Of a DNA stretch of 64,000 nucleotides, positions 10,466-24,096 are shown one piece after another (the stretch's first letter is position 1; every line of letters starts with the position of its first letter). Under the pieces are notes generated by a model. The model was not told where the DNA came from and searched no databases. It saw only the letters and a program-made list of their open reading frames with translations. The stretch is taken from assembly GCA_037176705.1 (NCBI GenBank), contig CM073887.1, positions 61,031,001 through 61,095,000 on the forward strand. The letters are read 5' to 3'. This DNA comes from Molossus alvarezi (Eukaryota; Chordata; Mammalia; Chiroptera; Molossidae). The position numbers and the translations under genes are program-made.

Positions 10466-11889
10466 GTCAGGGTTCTCAAGGCCACACTGCAGTCAGCCAC
10501 AGCTGGACCAGAGTTGGAAGCCAGCTGGAGCACAAGCCTGAGTTCATGGTATTTTCCTGCACCTTCGTGAAGGATTTCCTCCCTCACCTCGGCTTAAGAT
10601 AGGCACCACTGGTAGTGTCTGGGACTTTTTACAGCTCCACAAAAGGAGAAGTTGAGTTGTTTTGAGATTTGGTTGTCACCAGACGCCACCTCACCCCCTC
10701 CCACCCCCGCCCCCCACCCCCCGGACGCGGGTTGCAGCCTCACTGTGCAATTCTGACCAGAAAACAGGAAGAGGGCACTGTGGAAAGCCGTTTCCAATCA
10801 GCTGATTCGTTGCCTGCTGCAGTTAAACTGCTACTGTCACAGTTTCACACGATGTCACTTGGCTATGCTCAGCACACTGCAGCTTGCCCTCTGAACCACC
10901 CCCCTTTCCCAAATATGACATGTCTTTGGGGCTTGCTTGAGCTCAGGAACACTGAAGGTGCAGATGGCAGGCTCACTAGGGCGGTGAATGGTCTGGGGAT
11001 CTTCCTTCCTGCATGCTGGAGTCCACCACACATCCCAGGTTCCCTTGGGGAACCTTGCCCCTCCAGATGTAGCAGCCCACGGCATTGGCCACTGGGCTGG
11101 CGAGCAGGTGCTCCCAGGACATGTGCCTCTTCCTCGGCTGCGACCTCAGCATCAAGGTTGAGCATGGAGGGCTTAAGGCCCAGGTTCTCTTGGTCTTTCC
11201 TGTACTGTTACAAATGCCTCCAGCATTTGCAGATGCACATGGGGTTTTAATTTTGAAAGCAGAAATGAAATGAGGATCCTTGCTGGTCAGGCTGTTTCCC
11301 CAAGTGGCCAGAGGCTACTGTGTGCCAAGGTTCAGGGCCTTCGTGTAGCCACTGTGCACTGGCCCACACAGAGAGAGGAAGCTGAGAGACAGTGACACCC
11401 CAGGCTGCCCAGCATACCCATAGGAGACTGGTGACCCAAGACAGTGAGACATAGGACCCAGGGAGTCCTGGAGCTTGCTGCTGCCTCCGACCTGCCTCTA
11501 AGGCCCCAAAGGAGTCTGTCCTGGGACTGGGATCTGTGCCAACCCTTGGTCCTGAGCACCAACGCCCCCATTAGTGCCCCCCAGACCTAGTCTTGCATGA
11601 CCCCAGACTGCACCCAACACCCTTCCACCTGCCAGGTTACTGGATCTGTTCCCACTACCCTCTGTCAGCACCAGGGTACCAGCCTAGGCAGGTCACCCAG
11701 AATCACATGTCATCATCTACCTTGACCTCTGCTCTCACAGACACCTACCCAGACCATATCCTTCCCTCCACAGAGCACTGATAGGCCAACCCCTGCCTAG
11801 TACTGGGGGCACACAGGCAAAGCCACTCAGCCAGGATGACAGAAATAGAAGGTGCTGGAATGAGGGGTGTGCCTCTGCAATTAGGGTTT

Positions 11890-12090
11890 CTATTTAAGAG
11901 CCTTTCTGAGATAAAATCCACCCATTTCAAGTGAACAGTTCAGTGTTTTTTAGCACATTCACTATGTTCAACCATCACTTCTATTTAGTTCCAGAACATT
12001 TGCATCACCCCCAAAAGGAAACCCCATTAGCAGCCACTCCCCATTTCCTCTCCCCCAGCCCCTGGTAACCACCAGTCTGCTTTTTAGAGC
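11890..12090. repeat. old L1-like 3' fragment
   Basis: Motifs atccacccatttcaagtgaa and cctggtaaccaccagtctgc are typical of ancient L1 3' regions. Confidence 0.55.
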
Positions 12091-12574
12091 TGTCAGAAGT
12101 CATCCCCCACACCCTGGCCTGTGGTCAAGGCTCTGGCTGGCCTGGGCCATCCTAGAGGCTGGGGGGTTAGCTGGAAGTTCAACAATACAAACAGCAGGGG
12201 TCACCCATCAGTGTGGGAAGGAGAGTGAGAGCCCAGGATGGGATCCCAAGAGAATGGCCAGGATAGGAAGATATGGTGGTACAGAGATGGGAGAAGATGC
12301 CATGTGTATTGGAGATGGGCCCCATCTGGACAGTTGCAGAGGACGAAAACTAGAATCTCTGGCTGCCTCTGTCCCCAGTGTGGCCTCCTCATGATGTTTG
12401 GGGAATTAGTTTGGGGGGACCTTAGGTTGACAGAGCAGCCCAAAGGAGGTAGTTGCTAACGTTGGAACTCCAGGGTAGGAGGGGGACAGGGGCAGGCAAA
12501 TCGCACAGAGAACTGGAAAGTGAGTAAGACTCACAGACAGGGACTTCCATGCCACCACCGTCTGGGTGCTGATT

Positions 12575-12745
12575 GATCCTTTCTCTGGGGTGGGGCATCC
12601 TGTGCACTATAGGGTATTGAGCAGCAGCCCTGGCCTCTACCTACCAGGTGCTGGTAGCACCTCTCTCCCCAGTTTTGACTACCAGAAATGGCTCCAGACA
12701 TCACCAAGTGTCCCTAGAGGGATATATCATGCCAGTTGAGAATAA
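12575..12745 (-). repeat. MER5A-like hAT-Charlie remnant
   Basis: Same family and strand as 9570-9735 (gagcagcagccctggcctct, cagacatcaccaagtgtccc). Confidence 0.65.
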
Positions 12746-13606
12746 GTTCCAGGCCAACTGCATTCAAAGACTGATTTCAGTTTAACAGAGGTTCTATGTT
12801 CTGTGCCTAGATAGTTTCAGATTTTTTTTTAGCATCTTGCTATTGTTACACATCAAACCAACTGTATTTAGTGTCATCCCTTGCATCTTGTGGTGGCTGG
12901 TGTTATCATTCACTCCCTGGAAGAGGTGAATGATAACACCAGGTGTAAGTCTACTGTCCCACCCCCACCCCCAGGCCAGCCACAGCCAAGAGAATGGTCA
13001 CTGCCTACCTACAACCAGAAATGTCCCAGTGTCTTTGCCACCCATCGCCAGTGAAGCACACTTGGGTGCGAGAGTCAGCTTTCCCATCTAAGTCTGGTCT
13101 TCCAGGAGAACTCAGTGACTTCTTAAAATATTATAATTGCTTGTCAATGCCCAAAAATACAGTGGCCAGATTTGAAGACTCCCAGAGGTGAAAAGTCATG
13201 TGCTCCCTGCAGGTTTTCTTGCCAACGAATGTAATGAAAGCACTTCTAAGTGTTCTTTTAAGTTAGTGCTACTTTTTTTGCATTGGGATTTTATCACCCC
13301 TCGATCCCTGTCCTTCTTGGGTGACTTTCTAAACCTAATGCCAGCTGTTGGCTGTGGTTCAGCTGCTCTCCTGTAAGCATCTCCCCAACAGGAAACAAAC
13401 CAGGGCCGCTGTGGTGGTTTTTGCTGCCGGAGAGCACACATGGTTATCCACTGCACTTTGGCAAAAATGTGGCACATTTTATTATCACTTTTGGTTCCAC
13501 CTGAATGCTCTTCTTAGCTTTTTATTCTGCTTTTTTTCATAGGTTTCATTTGTCTTTAGTGTCTTTTTTTTTTTTATTTGAGGTTTAGTTTCTTTTTGAA
13601 TATGCC

Positions 13607-13830
13607 AAGAATTGACAAATTACAGCCCACAGGTTAACTCTGCCTGTTTCTATAAATAAAGTTTTATTGGCACACAGACACACACTCATTTACATAATAG
13701 TCTGTGGCTACTTTCAGGCCACAACAGCAAAGCAGAGCAGTTGTGAGAGACACTATATGGTGTACAAAGCCAAAAATATTTACCACCTGGCCTTTTGCAG
13801 AAAAGGTTTGCTGAGCCCTCATACCTGTGA
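13607..13830. repeat. hAT-Charlie-type MITE remnant
   Basis: Carries the aataaagttttattggcaca core and the gccttttgcagaaaaggttt end of a common mammalian hAT MITE; exact family not assigned. Confidence 0.6.
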
Positions 13831-14049
13831 GTACATGTAGAACATTTAGCTCATTCCACAGTTAGTTTCTACACTCATTCTTCTCACATTCTGCTGAGCT
13901 CTACCTTCCTAAATGTAAGGAAAAAATTCCCATCTTCATTCTAGATGATTTGTAGCACCACCACAAATCTTTCTGCATTTATGTTTGTGCCACATATAGA
14001 CATATCCCTAAACATCTACCCACGAGGGTCTGTAATATTGTGATTTAAA

Positions 14050-14235
14050 ATAGCCCAGCCTGTGTAGCTCAGTGGTTGAGCATCGTCCCATGGACTGAGA
14101 GGTCCCAGTTCGATTCCCAGTCAGGGCAAATGCCTGGGTTATGGGCTCAATCCCCAGCAGGGGGGATGCAGGAGGCAGCCAGTCGATGTTTCTATCTCTC
14201 CCTCCCTCTCTCTGTAAAAAGTCAATAAAAATGTA
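14050..14235 (+). repeat. bat SINE (gcctgtgtagctcagtggt subfamily)
   Basis: Plus-strand tRNA-headed SINE with cccagtcagggcaaatgcct and a short aaaaagtcaataaaaa end. No clear duplication. Confidence 0.8.
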
Positions 14236-14299
14236 TCGTGGGGGGTGTTCAGGGTCCTATTCCTGTCACAGAGCTCGTAAAACCCTTAGAATTTCCTAA

Positions 14300-14970
14300 G
14301 TGAAGAAAGTGAGAAAGGTGTCTTTCATTATGCCAGTGGTACTTTTAGAAAGTACCTAAGGATGAGGACCAGTTCTCAGGAGAACCAACCATGTGATTAG
14401 AAGGTTGGAATTTTCATTCCCACCCCCTGGCCTATAAGAAAGGCAGAGAGGCTAGAGATTAACTCAGTATCTGACAGCCAATGATTTAAACATGTAATGA
14501 AGCCCCCATTAAAACCCAAAAGGAGGGAGTTCAGAGAGCTTCTGAATTGGCGAACATGTGTAGGTCCTGGGAGGGCGGCATGCCCAAATAGGACATGGAA
14601 GCTCCTTGCCCCTTCCCCATACTTTGCCCCCTCCATCTCTTCCATCTGGCTGTTCTGAGTTATATCCTTAAACCCGTGATCTAGTAAGTAAACTCGTTTC
14701 CTGAGTTTTGTGAGCTGCTTCAGCAAATTAATAGAATCCAAGGAGAGCATCACGGGAACCTCCGATTTATAGCCAGTTGGTCAAAAGCACAGGCTACAAT
14801 TTGGACGTGCAATCTGAAAGGCATGTTGGAGGCAGTCTTGTGGAACTGAGTCCTTAACATAGGGAATCTGACACTATCTCCATGTAGAGAGTATCAGAAT
14901 TGAGTTGAAGTGTAGGGCACCCAGTTGGTGTCAGAGAACTGCTTGGTGTGGAAGAAATAACTACCCTTTG
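14300..14970 (+). repeat. LTR-like interspersed repeat, family not assigned
   Basis: Contains ccaaccatgtgattagaagg, gtagtaagtaaact-type sequence near 14685-14700 and ttatagccagttggtcaaaa, motifs I recall from a common mammalian LTR-type repeat. Non-coding; the classification is weak. Confidence 0.4.
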
Positions 14971-16599
14971 GAATTGGTGTCAGGATTATCGGGTCTTTAA
15001 GCAGTTTTGGACAGACTGGGAAGGAGAACTGTGATGTAGAGGTCCCATAACATCCTGGCAGGACAGGCTTCGCCTTTTGGCTCTGTGTGGGGCTCACTAA
15101 CTCTGTGGCCCACAGGCACCTAGGAGTATTTGTACAGGCTAAGGGTGGCAGAGGCTGTGTAGGGGCTCCTCCCCATCTTGCACCCTCATGAAAGGCCCTC
15201 TGAAGGTTTCTACCTGCATCCTTACAATGGGACAACACAGTCTACCAGGGGCACAACAAGATGAGGACATCGTGAGCTGCTGGGAGAGGTTAGAGCTGAC
15301 AGGACCAGGCCAAAAGTGTGCACCCAGAGTCATGACACTGTCCAAGAACTCTGGCATTTGTGGTGTTGGATATGTGACCAAGAGGATTCTGGAGCTTACA
15401 GCGGAGGGGATTATTCAGCCAGAGAATGGAACATGAGGACAAGCTTCTCATGGCCCTAGGTGGAGGTGGCGGCATTCCAACCCCAGTACCTAATACAAAC
15501 CAGTATTTCAGTTTTACCACAAGGATGTGGCAAAATGAGGGAACTGCTGGGAGCAGCTTTTAGGAGCCACCTGTATCAGAAGTAGGAAACAGATAGGGTG
15601 ACAGACTGGCAGTAGACTGCCTAGCTGAAAAGTGGGGCCACACCAGAGTGGGAGGGGGTGCTGAAGGATGAGAGGGGGTCCATGGGATAGTACATAAAGG
15701 ACTAGGGTATCAAGGGCCCCTGGGAGCACCAGGGAAGGGGTGGCCATCCAAAAGGCCACAAGCGCTTCTTGCCTGTCCCATGCCCTGCAGAGCTTTGAGG
15801 CTGCCTTCCTGGCCTGCTCTGTAAGAGTGCAGAGCCCTGACGTTCTGCAGTGATCTAAGACTATTTTAGACAAAAGGGAAAGTTATATTTTTAGGAATGC
15901 TGCATCTAAAAGAACAGTGAAATTATGGGGTATATTTTAGGCACCCAGAAAGGCCTTCTTGGAATTTGCAGAACAAGTTGATTAAAAAGTGAAGCATCGC
16001 TTGGGCTCAGGACATCCCTTCCACAGCCATTGCCCTTTCCAAATGTTCTGGACACTTTGTTGCACCAGGGCTGGGTGGTTGATGAGGATGTCTGTCCATC
16101 TATTAGCTGTATCTGCTTCACTGTTTGGGGCAGGAACATAGCCGGACATTGAGCAACCACAGGCTCTGGTGGCCCATTTGTTTTCTAGCATTATGCAGGA
16201 TGAAGTGGGTCCAACGCCCTGTCCCCAGAGTCACTGGGGTTGCCCTCTGAAGTTTCCTTCTGTTTCAGTCAATTGTCCATCAAGACACTGGTTACCCAAG
16301 ACCTCCAGAGGTGGCCTCTATGGGAAAGGCCAAGGGGCCATGTCTGAGGCTCACAGTCACCTGCCCAGTTGCTGCCCAGCCCTGCGACCCTGGCTAGTGG
16401 CTGCTGACTGGCTGGTCCTGGGTAGAGGAGAAAGTGGCCCCACTTATCAGTGGTCAGGTGGAGCAGGCTCCTAGGGAAAGACTAGATGTTATATCATCAT
16501 CCCTTTATGGCAGAGTAAATCACAACAACCTATGAGAATTTAGAGTCCCATTTAACCCTTTTTGGCCACACAGGGATCTCCAGGGCAGCCAATTTTAAC

Positions 16600-16795
16600 T
16601 GAGTCTAAAGCTCAGTTTTTACACAGGGGCGATTCTGCCCCCAAGAGACATTTGACACCATCTGGAGATTGGTGTCTAGTGGGCAGAGGCCAGGGATGGT
16701 ACTCAACATCCTACAGTACACAGGGTAGCCCCTTCCGCAAAGAATGATCCAGGCCCAAAATGCCAGCGGTGACAAGGCTGAGAAACTTGCTCTAG
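16600..16795 (+). repeat. MER5A-like hAT-Charlie remnant
   Basis: Plus-strand copy (ggggcgattctgcccccaag, ctgagaaacttgctc). Confidence 0.65.
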
Positions 16796-17814
16796 TTTAG
16801 GTGTCTTTAGGATGTGCAGTTAAAAATCTAGCCTGGGGCTCTGGACAGAGTACAGGGAGCCATGTAGATCCCGTAACGAGGACAGAGCTGTTCATTGGTG
16901 AATATTGGTGAGATTGTGAGGAGGGGAGAGAGAAGATGACAAGGATACACAACACCTAAGGGAAGGTCTCCAATTCTGCCAAAGTGTCTGGACTGGTTCT
17001 CGACCTTCAGCATGTGACTGCACCTCCCACCACAATTTACCACCTGCAGGACCTCCAGGCCGAGATCTGCCCCCTGCCAGGAAGTCAGGAGTGGGACCAG
17101 GCAGCCCAGCCCAGCTGCTTGTGTTCTGTGTGACCTGTAGCAAGTCAACCTCTCTGCTCTGCCTTCTGATCTCTTTGCCCCGGTGCCTTTGTGTACATAT
17201 TTTATCCTCAGTGTGGAATATTCTTGCCCCTGTCATCTAGCTAAGTCCTGCCCCACAGCCTGCGGAGAAATCTGGAATGTCCTATGGCCAGCACACTGTG
17301 TGGCTCCTGCCACTCTATACTCTTATTCTCTGAAGGGCCATTTGTTGTTCAGGGGTGTTTGTTTCTTATAGCAAGCTAAACTAGCTCAGCATCCCGGGTG
17401 TCAGCTGCGGAAAAACAGTGAGTGAGTGAGTGCTGAGATGAGGTCACGGTGACACCAAGAGAAGGGGAAACACCTCATGGATACTCCTCCTGGGCATGGA
17501 TAGGCTTCCATGCCCATTCCAGAGCTGTCCCATAAAGAGAAGTGTAGATGCCAGGGAAGGGCCCTCCAAAGAAGCAAAAGCTAGAAGCAGGCTCATGATG
17601 GAAAGTCAAAGAGAGAATTGCACCCATCTGAAAAAGAAGTGGCCAGGGGCGCTTTACCCCAACCATTGGAGTTATCGAGGGCCTTTGGATCCAGTGGTCC
17701 TCCTGGGCTCAGGTCAGCACCATCCATGGTTCCCTTAACCCAAGGAAGATAGAGTAACCCACAGGGCAAACAGGCTGTTGCTCCTCCTGTTTCTTTTCAA
17801 AGCAGAGTAGCTAT

Positions 17815-18125
17815 AATGGAGATTACTCATTGAGTGAGAGAAGCCAGAAACAAAAGGTCATGTATTCTATGATCCCATCTATATGAAATGTCCAAAACCG
17901 GTAAATCCATAGAGACAGAAAATAGATTAGTGGTTGCCAGGGTCTAGGGACAGAAGAGCCGGGAGTGACTGGTCATGGGTACAGAGTTTCCTTTTGGGAT
18001 TATGAAATATTATGGAACTAGATAGAGGTAACAGTTGCACAACATACTGAATGTACTAAATGTCACCAAATTATACATTAAAATGGTTACAGTGGTGAAT
18101 TTTATGTTATGTGAACTTTAGAACA
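17815..18125 (+). repeat. old L1-like 3' UTR fragment
   Basis: Contains ccatagagacagaaaataga, ttagtggttgccagggtct and the ...ttatgttatgtgaacttta end seen in four copies in this window (also at 30130, 35185 and 60080). Confidence 0.6.
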
Positions 18126-18442
18126 CTCCCCATCTACAATGCTCTCCATTGGGACCTGCCACATCCAGCTTTCAGATTCCTTACCAGAGAGCTTGTGTCT
18201 TGCTACCATCAGTAGCTGGAGAAGAGGGTCATAAAGCATACAAGTTTCAATCAGATTCTCTCAGATACACTATATCAACAGAAAGGAACCTAACTTTCCT
18301 AGAGCTGGTCCTGTCCGCTCTTGCCTCTTCCGTGGTCCTGAGCATCATCTCTTGGAGCCCAACTGGACCCCTGATCAAGCAGTGGGACATGGGACTAGCT
18401 TGTGGTTAAAACTAAGCCTTGTCCCTAAAGAACTGACCATAG

Positions 18443-18689
18443 CCCTGGCCGGTTTGGCTCAGCGGTTAGAGCGTCGGCCTGCGGTCCTGAGAGACCCGGG
18501 TTCGGTTCCCACTAAGGGCGCGTACCTCGGTTGCAGTTTGTCCCCGGCCCTGGTCGGGTGTGCGGGTGGCGGCCACTCGATGTGTCCCTTTCACATCGAT
18601 GTTTCTCTTTCTGTTCCTCTCTCTCCCCCCCACTCTACCTGAACAAAAAATGGAAAAATGTCCTCGGGTGAGGATGAAAAAAAAAAAAA
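18443..18689 (+). repeat. Ves-type bat SINE
   Basis: Plus strand, near consensus. Duplication aaagaactgaccatag (18427-18442) and aaagaactggccatag (18690-18705), one mismatch. Confidence 0.92.
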
Positions 18690-18945
18690 AAAGAACTGGC
18701 CATAGATGGAATTTCTCCAACAAGGGTGGCAAGTGTCTGTAAAATGTTTTATCCAACCCATGTCTTGAACATCACCATTTTCATCCATGGAAGCTCACTT
18801 CAGACATTCATTATGCTCACTGATGAAACTCCTGAGGTTGAGTGATAGGTACAGAGTTTAGAGCTAGCTAGAGTGGTTTATAGTGGTTTGAGGTATATAT
18901 CCTGGATTAAACAGTTTACGTTGCATCCCTTATAAATTAGCTTAA

Positions 18946-19195
18946 CCCAGGGATCTGCAGACTGTTTTTGTAAAGGGCTATGTAATTAGTATTTCCGGAT
19001 TTTAGAGCCACACAGTCTCTGTTGCAACAACTCAGCTCTCCATCCACTTACTACTCTGCATTGTAGAGTAAAAGCAGCCATGCACTGTATGTAGTGAATA
19101 GGTAGAGCTGTGTGCCAATAAAACTTTACTTACAAAACAGGCAATAGGAAGAAACATCAGACAGACCCAAATTGACAGTCTTCAAAATGCCTGAC
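18946..19195. repeat. hAT-Charlie-type MITE remnant
   Basis: Reverse orientation relative to 13607: starts gggatctgcagactgttttt and carries caataaaactttacttacaa. Confidence 0.6.
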
Positions 19196-19392
19196 CGTCA
19201 TCAAAAATGTCAGGGACTCAAAAGCAAGGACATTAGGGGAAAACTGAGTCCGTTCAAATAAATAAAGCGTAAACTTAGTTAATAATAACACATCAATCAA
19301 TATTGATTTATAAGTCATGACAAATGCACCATTGTCATGTTAACAACAGGGGAAACAATGTCAGGAATACAGGAATTTGCTGTACTATTCTT

Positions 19393-19628
19393 TTTTTTTT
19401 AATCCTCACCTGAGGACATTTTTCCCTTTTTTTTGTTCAGATAGATTGGGAGGGGGAGAGAGAGAAACATTGATGTGAAAGGGACACATCGAGTAGCTGC
19501 CTCATGCATGACCCAACCAGGGCCGGGGACAAACTGCAACTGCCATACATGCCCTTAGCAGGAACCAAACCCAGGTCTCTCTGTACTGCAGGCCAACGCT
19601 CTAACTGCTGAGCCAAACCGGCCAGGGC
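19393..19628 (-). repeat. Ves-type bat SINE
   Basis: Minus strand with a perfect 15-bp duplication tgctgtactattctt at 19378-19392 and 19629-19643. Confidence 0.92.
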
Positions 19629-21739
19629 TGCTGTACTATTCTTATATCTTTCCTATAAATCTAAAAAGTTAATTTTTTTTTTAAAGGCACGAAACCAGAT
19701 TTGGTCAGCAGGTTTGCGGACCCCCAGCTTAGACAAGCTCCCACTACCTCAGTGAGGTGTGTAAAGCAAATCTCAGGCAGGTAAGGTCATGGCAAACTGA
19801 ACTGTGACCTAACACACTTTGCCTTCTCCCACTTCCTCATATCAGCAACGTCATCTCCAGTGGTCTTTGGTCTTTCCTCACTGTCACCATATCCTGTTGT
19901 ATCTTCCTCTGAAATGTTTTCTACCACCGCCTGGGTTCTGGCCACACAGCCCCGCTGATGTATACAGGCGATAGCATCTTGCAGCCAGGGTTGTGTCCAG
20001 AGCACCAGTTCCCTGGCTGGGCCCTCATTAGGATGTTGTGCAGTCCCTTGCAGGGAAGGTGACTTATACTTCCGGGCTCAGTTTCCCTTCCTGTCTATGG
20101 GCAGATAAACCCTTGATTCTCGGGGCTGTGAGGATGCAAAGCCTAGAGACAAGTTCTCAGCAATGACTTCTTCTCCTGTGCCTGTTTCTGCATCATCACG
20201 AAGACCTGGTTTCTCCTCATTCACCCCTCCACTGTGCTTGGCAGAATAAGGCCATAGCATGGCAGATGGGGATTGGATCCACATGGGGTCAGGGTACAGT
20301 TTGGGAGCAGCTGATCTTGGTAAGGCCCTGGAGTATGAAAGTTTCCCATTTCTCAGGGCCAAGCATTAGGAAAGCAGTCTGATTAAACTAAGTATACTGA
20401 GAACACAGCTCTTTTCTCTGTCCAGCCCTTGACTATTTTGACCCCTACTTCAGATTTCAAGAAAGAGGGAGTGGTGTAAGTAGGCATCCTTTTGCTCTAT
20501 TTCTCCCCAGAGAGACTTCACACCCATAATAAGCCTTAGAGCAGTTATCACTCTTCCAGGAATCTGAAGAGCCCCCTCCATCTCTGGTTTAAGAATTTAG
20601 GTTGCTCAGCATTTTCAGAAATTCTACAAGTCTGGGAGGGGAACCAAGACTGTATTTTTAACAAGCCTCCACAGCCCCCACTTAGACTCTCAACCTTTTT
20701 TCTCCCTCACCCCAACCACCAGAGCTGCACAGTACTGACTCACAGGGAGAAGATGCAAGGAGCCCTAGGATGACAGATTTGCCAACCCCCTCCCCAAGGG
20801 TGTGGAGAGGGATTGTAGCACCTGCCAGCAGGGTGGGGGGGGATGCTCTGGAAACCACAGACTCTTCATGCAGCTGACCCCAGGGAGCTTCCCTTTCCTT
20901 ATGAGTACAAATGCTTGGTTTTGCTGCACAGAATGTACCAGAAAACCTTGCTCTTCTTATTATCAGCACTGGAGTCCCTGCAGTGTGGGAATTATGTAAG
21001 GAAGCAAACGTCATCCTAAGGAAAGATTCCCATAATGAGCCACCCACTTACAGAATGAGCCCTTCACTCACACGTCCCTCTTGGCTCAGCCTAAACACAG
21101 CTCATTCCTGTTCATCCACCAGAACCAGTAGGTCCTCTCTCCTGAATACAGATCAGTAGCAAAGTGAGGTAGAAAGTCTTGCAAAGAAGTTATCGAAAAT
21201 GACCTGGAGAATTGCTCCAGCCTCTAGTCACTCAGCCACACTCACAAGTAGCAGAGAGGGCAGAGCTCTGATGATGGAGGGAATGAGTCCATGTGCTGCT
21301 AAATATAAGTGGGCACAATCCACCTATTAAAAGAAGAGGATATTCAGCTTGGCTCGCAAAGTTCAACTCCATGTTTTATGAACAAGTGGTTCCAGAAACT
21401 AAAAATAAAGGGATACGCATGGGTGGAACAGGCAGGTAGAAACAGAAGGAGCAGAGCTATAATTTTGACATGGAGAATGTAGAAATTTGGCTTCTTAGCC
21501 TTACATGTGACAAGAAGATTTGTCATAGTGCCAAAAGCTTTAATTTATACTCCATGTGTAATAATTGTCAATATATATGCATTGGACAACAAATCCACTG
21601 CCGTTACAAAGTGGAAATTATAAAAGATACCAGGAGTAACAGATACAAACGGCTGGTTGAGTGGACAGCAAAAGGCAAGGATGTAAGATGGCCAAACCAT
21701 GTGCTTTCGACAGATTATGTGGCCATATTGCAAACCCTC

Positions 21740-22390
21740 CACTTTGATATGAGAGTATTCACGGAATGTTCACAAACTACATTCTTTATAAGGTCACAGA
21801 GAAAGTATCTAGAAATTCCAAAAGTAGAATGTTACAAGCAACATTCTTAACAACATGATAAAACTAGAAATTAATTTTTTAAAAGCTCTTCCACATGGAA
21901 ATGTTTCTAAAAAGAAAAAGTAAATTTCTGCCTCACTGGTTTGGTTAAGTGGATTGAGCATCATCCCATGGATGAGAGATCCTGGTTCGATTACCGGTCA
22001 GGGAACATACCCAGGTTGCGGACTCGAGCACCAGTGCGGGGTGTGCAGGAAGCAGCTAATCAATGTTTCTCTCTCACATTGATGTTTCTATCTCTCCCTT
22101 CCTCTCTCTCTCTAAAAACAAAAATCATTAAAAACATATTTAAAGAAAAAGTAAACTTCTGTTAAATAATTATTGAATGAAAGGGATCTACAAACCAAAA
22201 TTACAGATTTGCTAAAAGTTAATGACTAAAGCAGCAATATTATTAAAATCCACAGGATGTACTTAAAACAGTAATGAGAGAACATTTCATAGCTATAATG
22301 TCCATAAATAGGAAAAAATTAAAATAAGTGTATTAATTTTGCAACTCAAAAACTTGAGAAAAAGAACCAAGCAAACCCCAGAGAGAATGA
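21740..22390 (+). repeat. degenerate LINE ORF2-like remnant (L1/HAL1 type)
   Basis: Fragments recall L1 ORF2 (gataaaactagaaattaatt; catttcatagctataatgtc; aaaaagaaccaagcaaaccc). Broken by stops and split by a SINE at 21931. Confidence 0.5.
21931..22141 (+). repeat. bat SINE
   Basis: Plus-strand SINE with a 20-bp duplication at 21911-21930 and 22142-22161 (one T/C mismatch). Confidence 0.88.
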
Positions 22391-23209
22391 TTTGGGTGTC
22401 AAGTGCCTGAGCCCTCAAGGATCTTGATGCATTCCTCAAATACTTTTAATGCAGTAAGAAACAAGCAGGACGCTTCTCCCCTGCCCCCTGCCCCTGGCAT
22501 GGTTTGTCTTGAAACTTTGGCCCTTGGTGGGGCTCTGCCTGTTTAAAGGGCTTCATTTCTGTCTGATAGTCCATACCATCCTGGGTAAGAGTGACAGAGT
22601 TATGAACTGGGGGCACTAGGTGGGTGAGCATTGTGTCCCATCATCACTTGGCTCTCTGCATATGCCTGCAGCCCATCTGTCTGTCCATTCATCTGTCAAG
22701 ACAGCCAGCCTCTCTCTGGCTATCAAGAGCCTGCTGTGTGCCCCAAGCCCCATGGGTAACCAGAAGAGAACAGAACCAGGTCAGAGGCTAGGTGTCAGCC
22801 AGGCCCCGGAGAGCCTCCATTTCTTCAACTGTGAGTCGGGGTGCCATGAGGTTGGGGGAGACTCCTCCACTTCCTGCCCTGCATCCTTGTCCTAACCCGG
22901 CATCTTCCCTTCCTGAAACAGGCCGCCCCCTCCTAAACCCAGTGCTTCCTCCACACCAGCTCTGTAGAAAGTGAATCAGCTGTGCTTCTCACTTCCCTAC
23001 CTCCTGCCGCCTCCAGCTCCCAGGGAGCAGGCTTCTTTGTCTCTGGCGTCTTAGTGTTCCAGCTGTGCCCCAGGGGAGACCAGTCAGCCTGTGTAATATT
23101 CACGCCCTCTCATGCTCACCCATCATGTGTCTGAATGTCAGCGTCTTCTCCCAGCCCCACACTACCCTGACCCCATGGGGAGAAGGGGGCATAATTTTTC
23201 TGTAAACAG

Positions 23210-23700
23210 CCTGTTTGAGGGTCATTATTTTCAGCTCTGCCAGAACAGTCTCTGACACAATGACAACTCAGCTGTGTTCTTTAGTTAGCCAAAAGCAGGC
23301 GCAGACCCATATGTAAGCAGACATGGCTGTATGCCAACAAAACCTTATTCGTGGACACTGAAAGCTGAATTTCATATCATTTACATATATCATAAAATAT
23401 TCTTTTTTATTTATTTATTTTTCTAGCATTTAAAAATAAATGTCAAAACCATTCTTAGCTCACAGCCCATAAAGAAACAAGTAGCTGGCCGTCATTCATC
23501 AACCCCCATGGAAGTCAACATCCAAGACGGCCTCGGCCCCACATCAGGAGCGCATCCTCCACACAGCCACATCCGTTTGTGTACAAACCATCTGTGGCTG
23601 CTTCACCCTACAACAGCAGAGCTGAGCTGTTGCAACAGAGCCCAAATATTTATTACTTGGCCCTTCACAGAACAAGTTTGCTGGCCCCTGATTCACAAAG
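23210..23700. repeat. hAT-Charlie-type MITE remnant(s)
   Basis: Contains caacaaaaccttattcgtgg-type core and a terminal gcccttcacagaacaagttt; possibly two overlapping old copies. Confidence 0.5.
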
Positions 23701-24096
23701 TCATTTCATCCTCAGCCCTGGGAGGCAGGAGTTTTCTCCCTAATTTTATGTGAGAGGAATCTGAAACCAGTCCCAATTAACACAACTGACAGTAGTAGCC
23801 TTATACCTCCAACCCTCCCACGAAGGCCAGGGGTTATTTCCCAGCATTTCCACCCAGGAAAGCCCCAGCCCTGACTCTATGTCCCTGGGCTGTTTGCTCA
23901 GCAGACAAGGTGGAACAGCCCCTCCAGGCTCCTTGTATCATGGGCCACCTGGGTGGGGACACTGCCCACACAGCCCCTTGCCCCACGCAGGCCTGGCACA
24001 GCCATGGGATGCCTCTCAGGCCTCCTTCTGCAGGGTCTGACAATTGTCCATGTCTTCAGATGAGCACCACCTATCAGTGGGCTTGGGCCAAGCACT

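Noticed and set aside
10669..11250. 193-codon plus-strand ORF in the 27-kb intron
   Set aside because: Starts in a C-rich low-complexity stretch; no recognisable domain and no splice-site support in frame with MYO9B.
15188..15436. Possible small gene in a repeat-poor stretch
   Set aside because: An 82-codon ORF without recognisable family, promoter or splice context; chance is likely.
18443..18520. tRNA genes suggested by A/B-box-like heads
   Set aside because: These are tRNA-derived SINE heads followed by SINE bodies and tails; they do not fold as full tRNAs by eye.
21470..21850. 126-codon plus-strand ORF
   Set aside because: Its 3' half overlaps a degenerate LINE-like remnant; no recognisable product for the rest.
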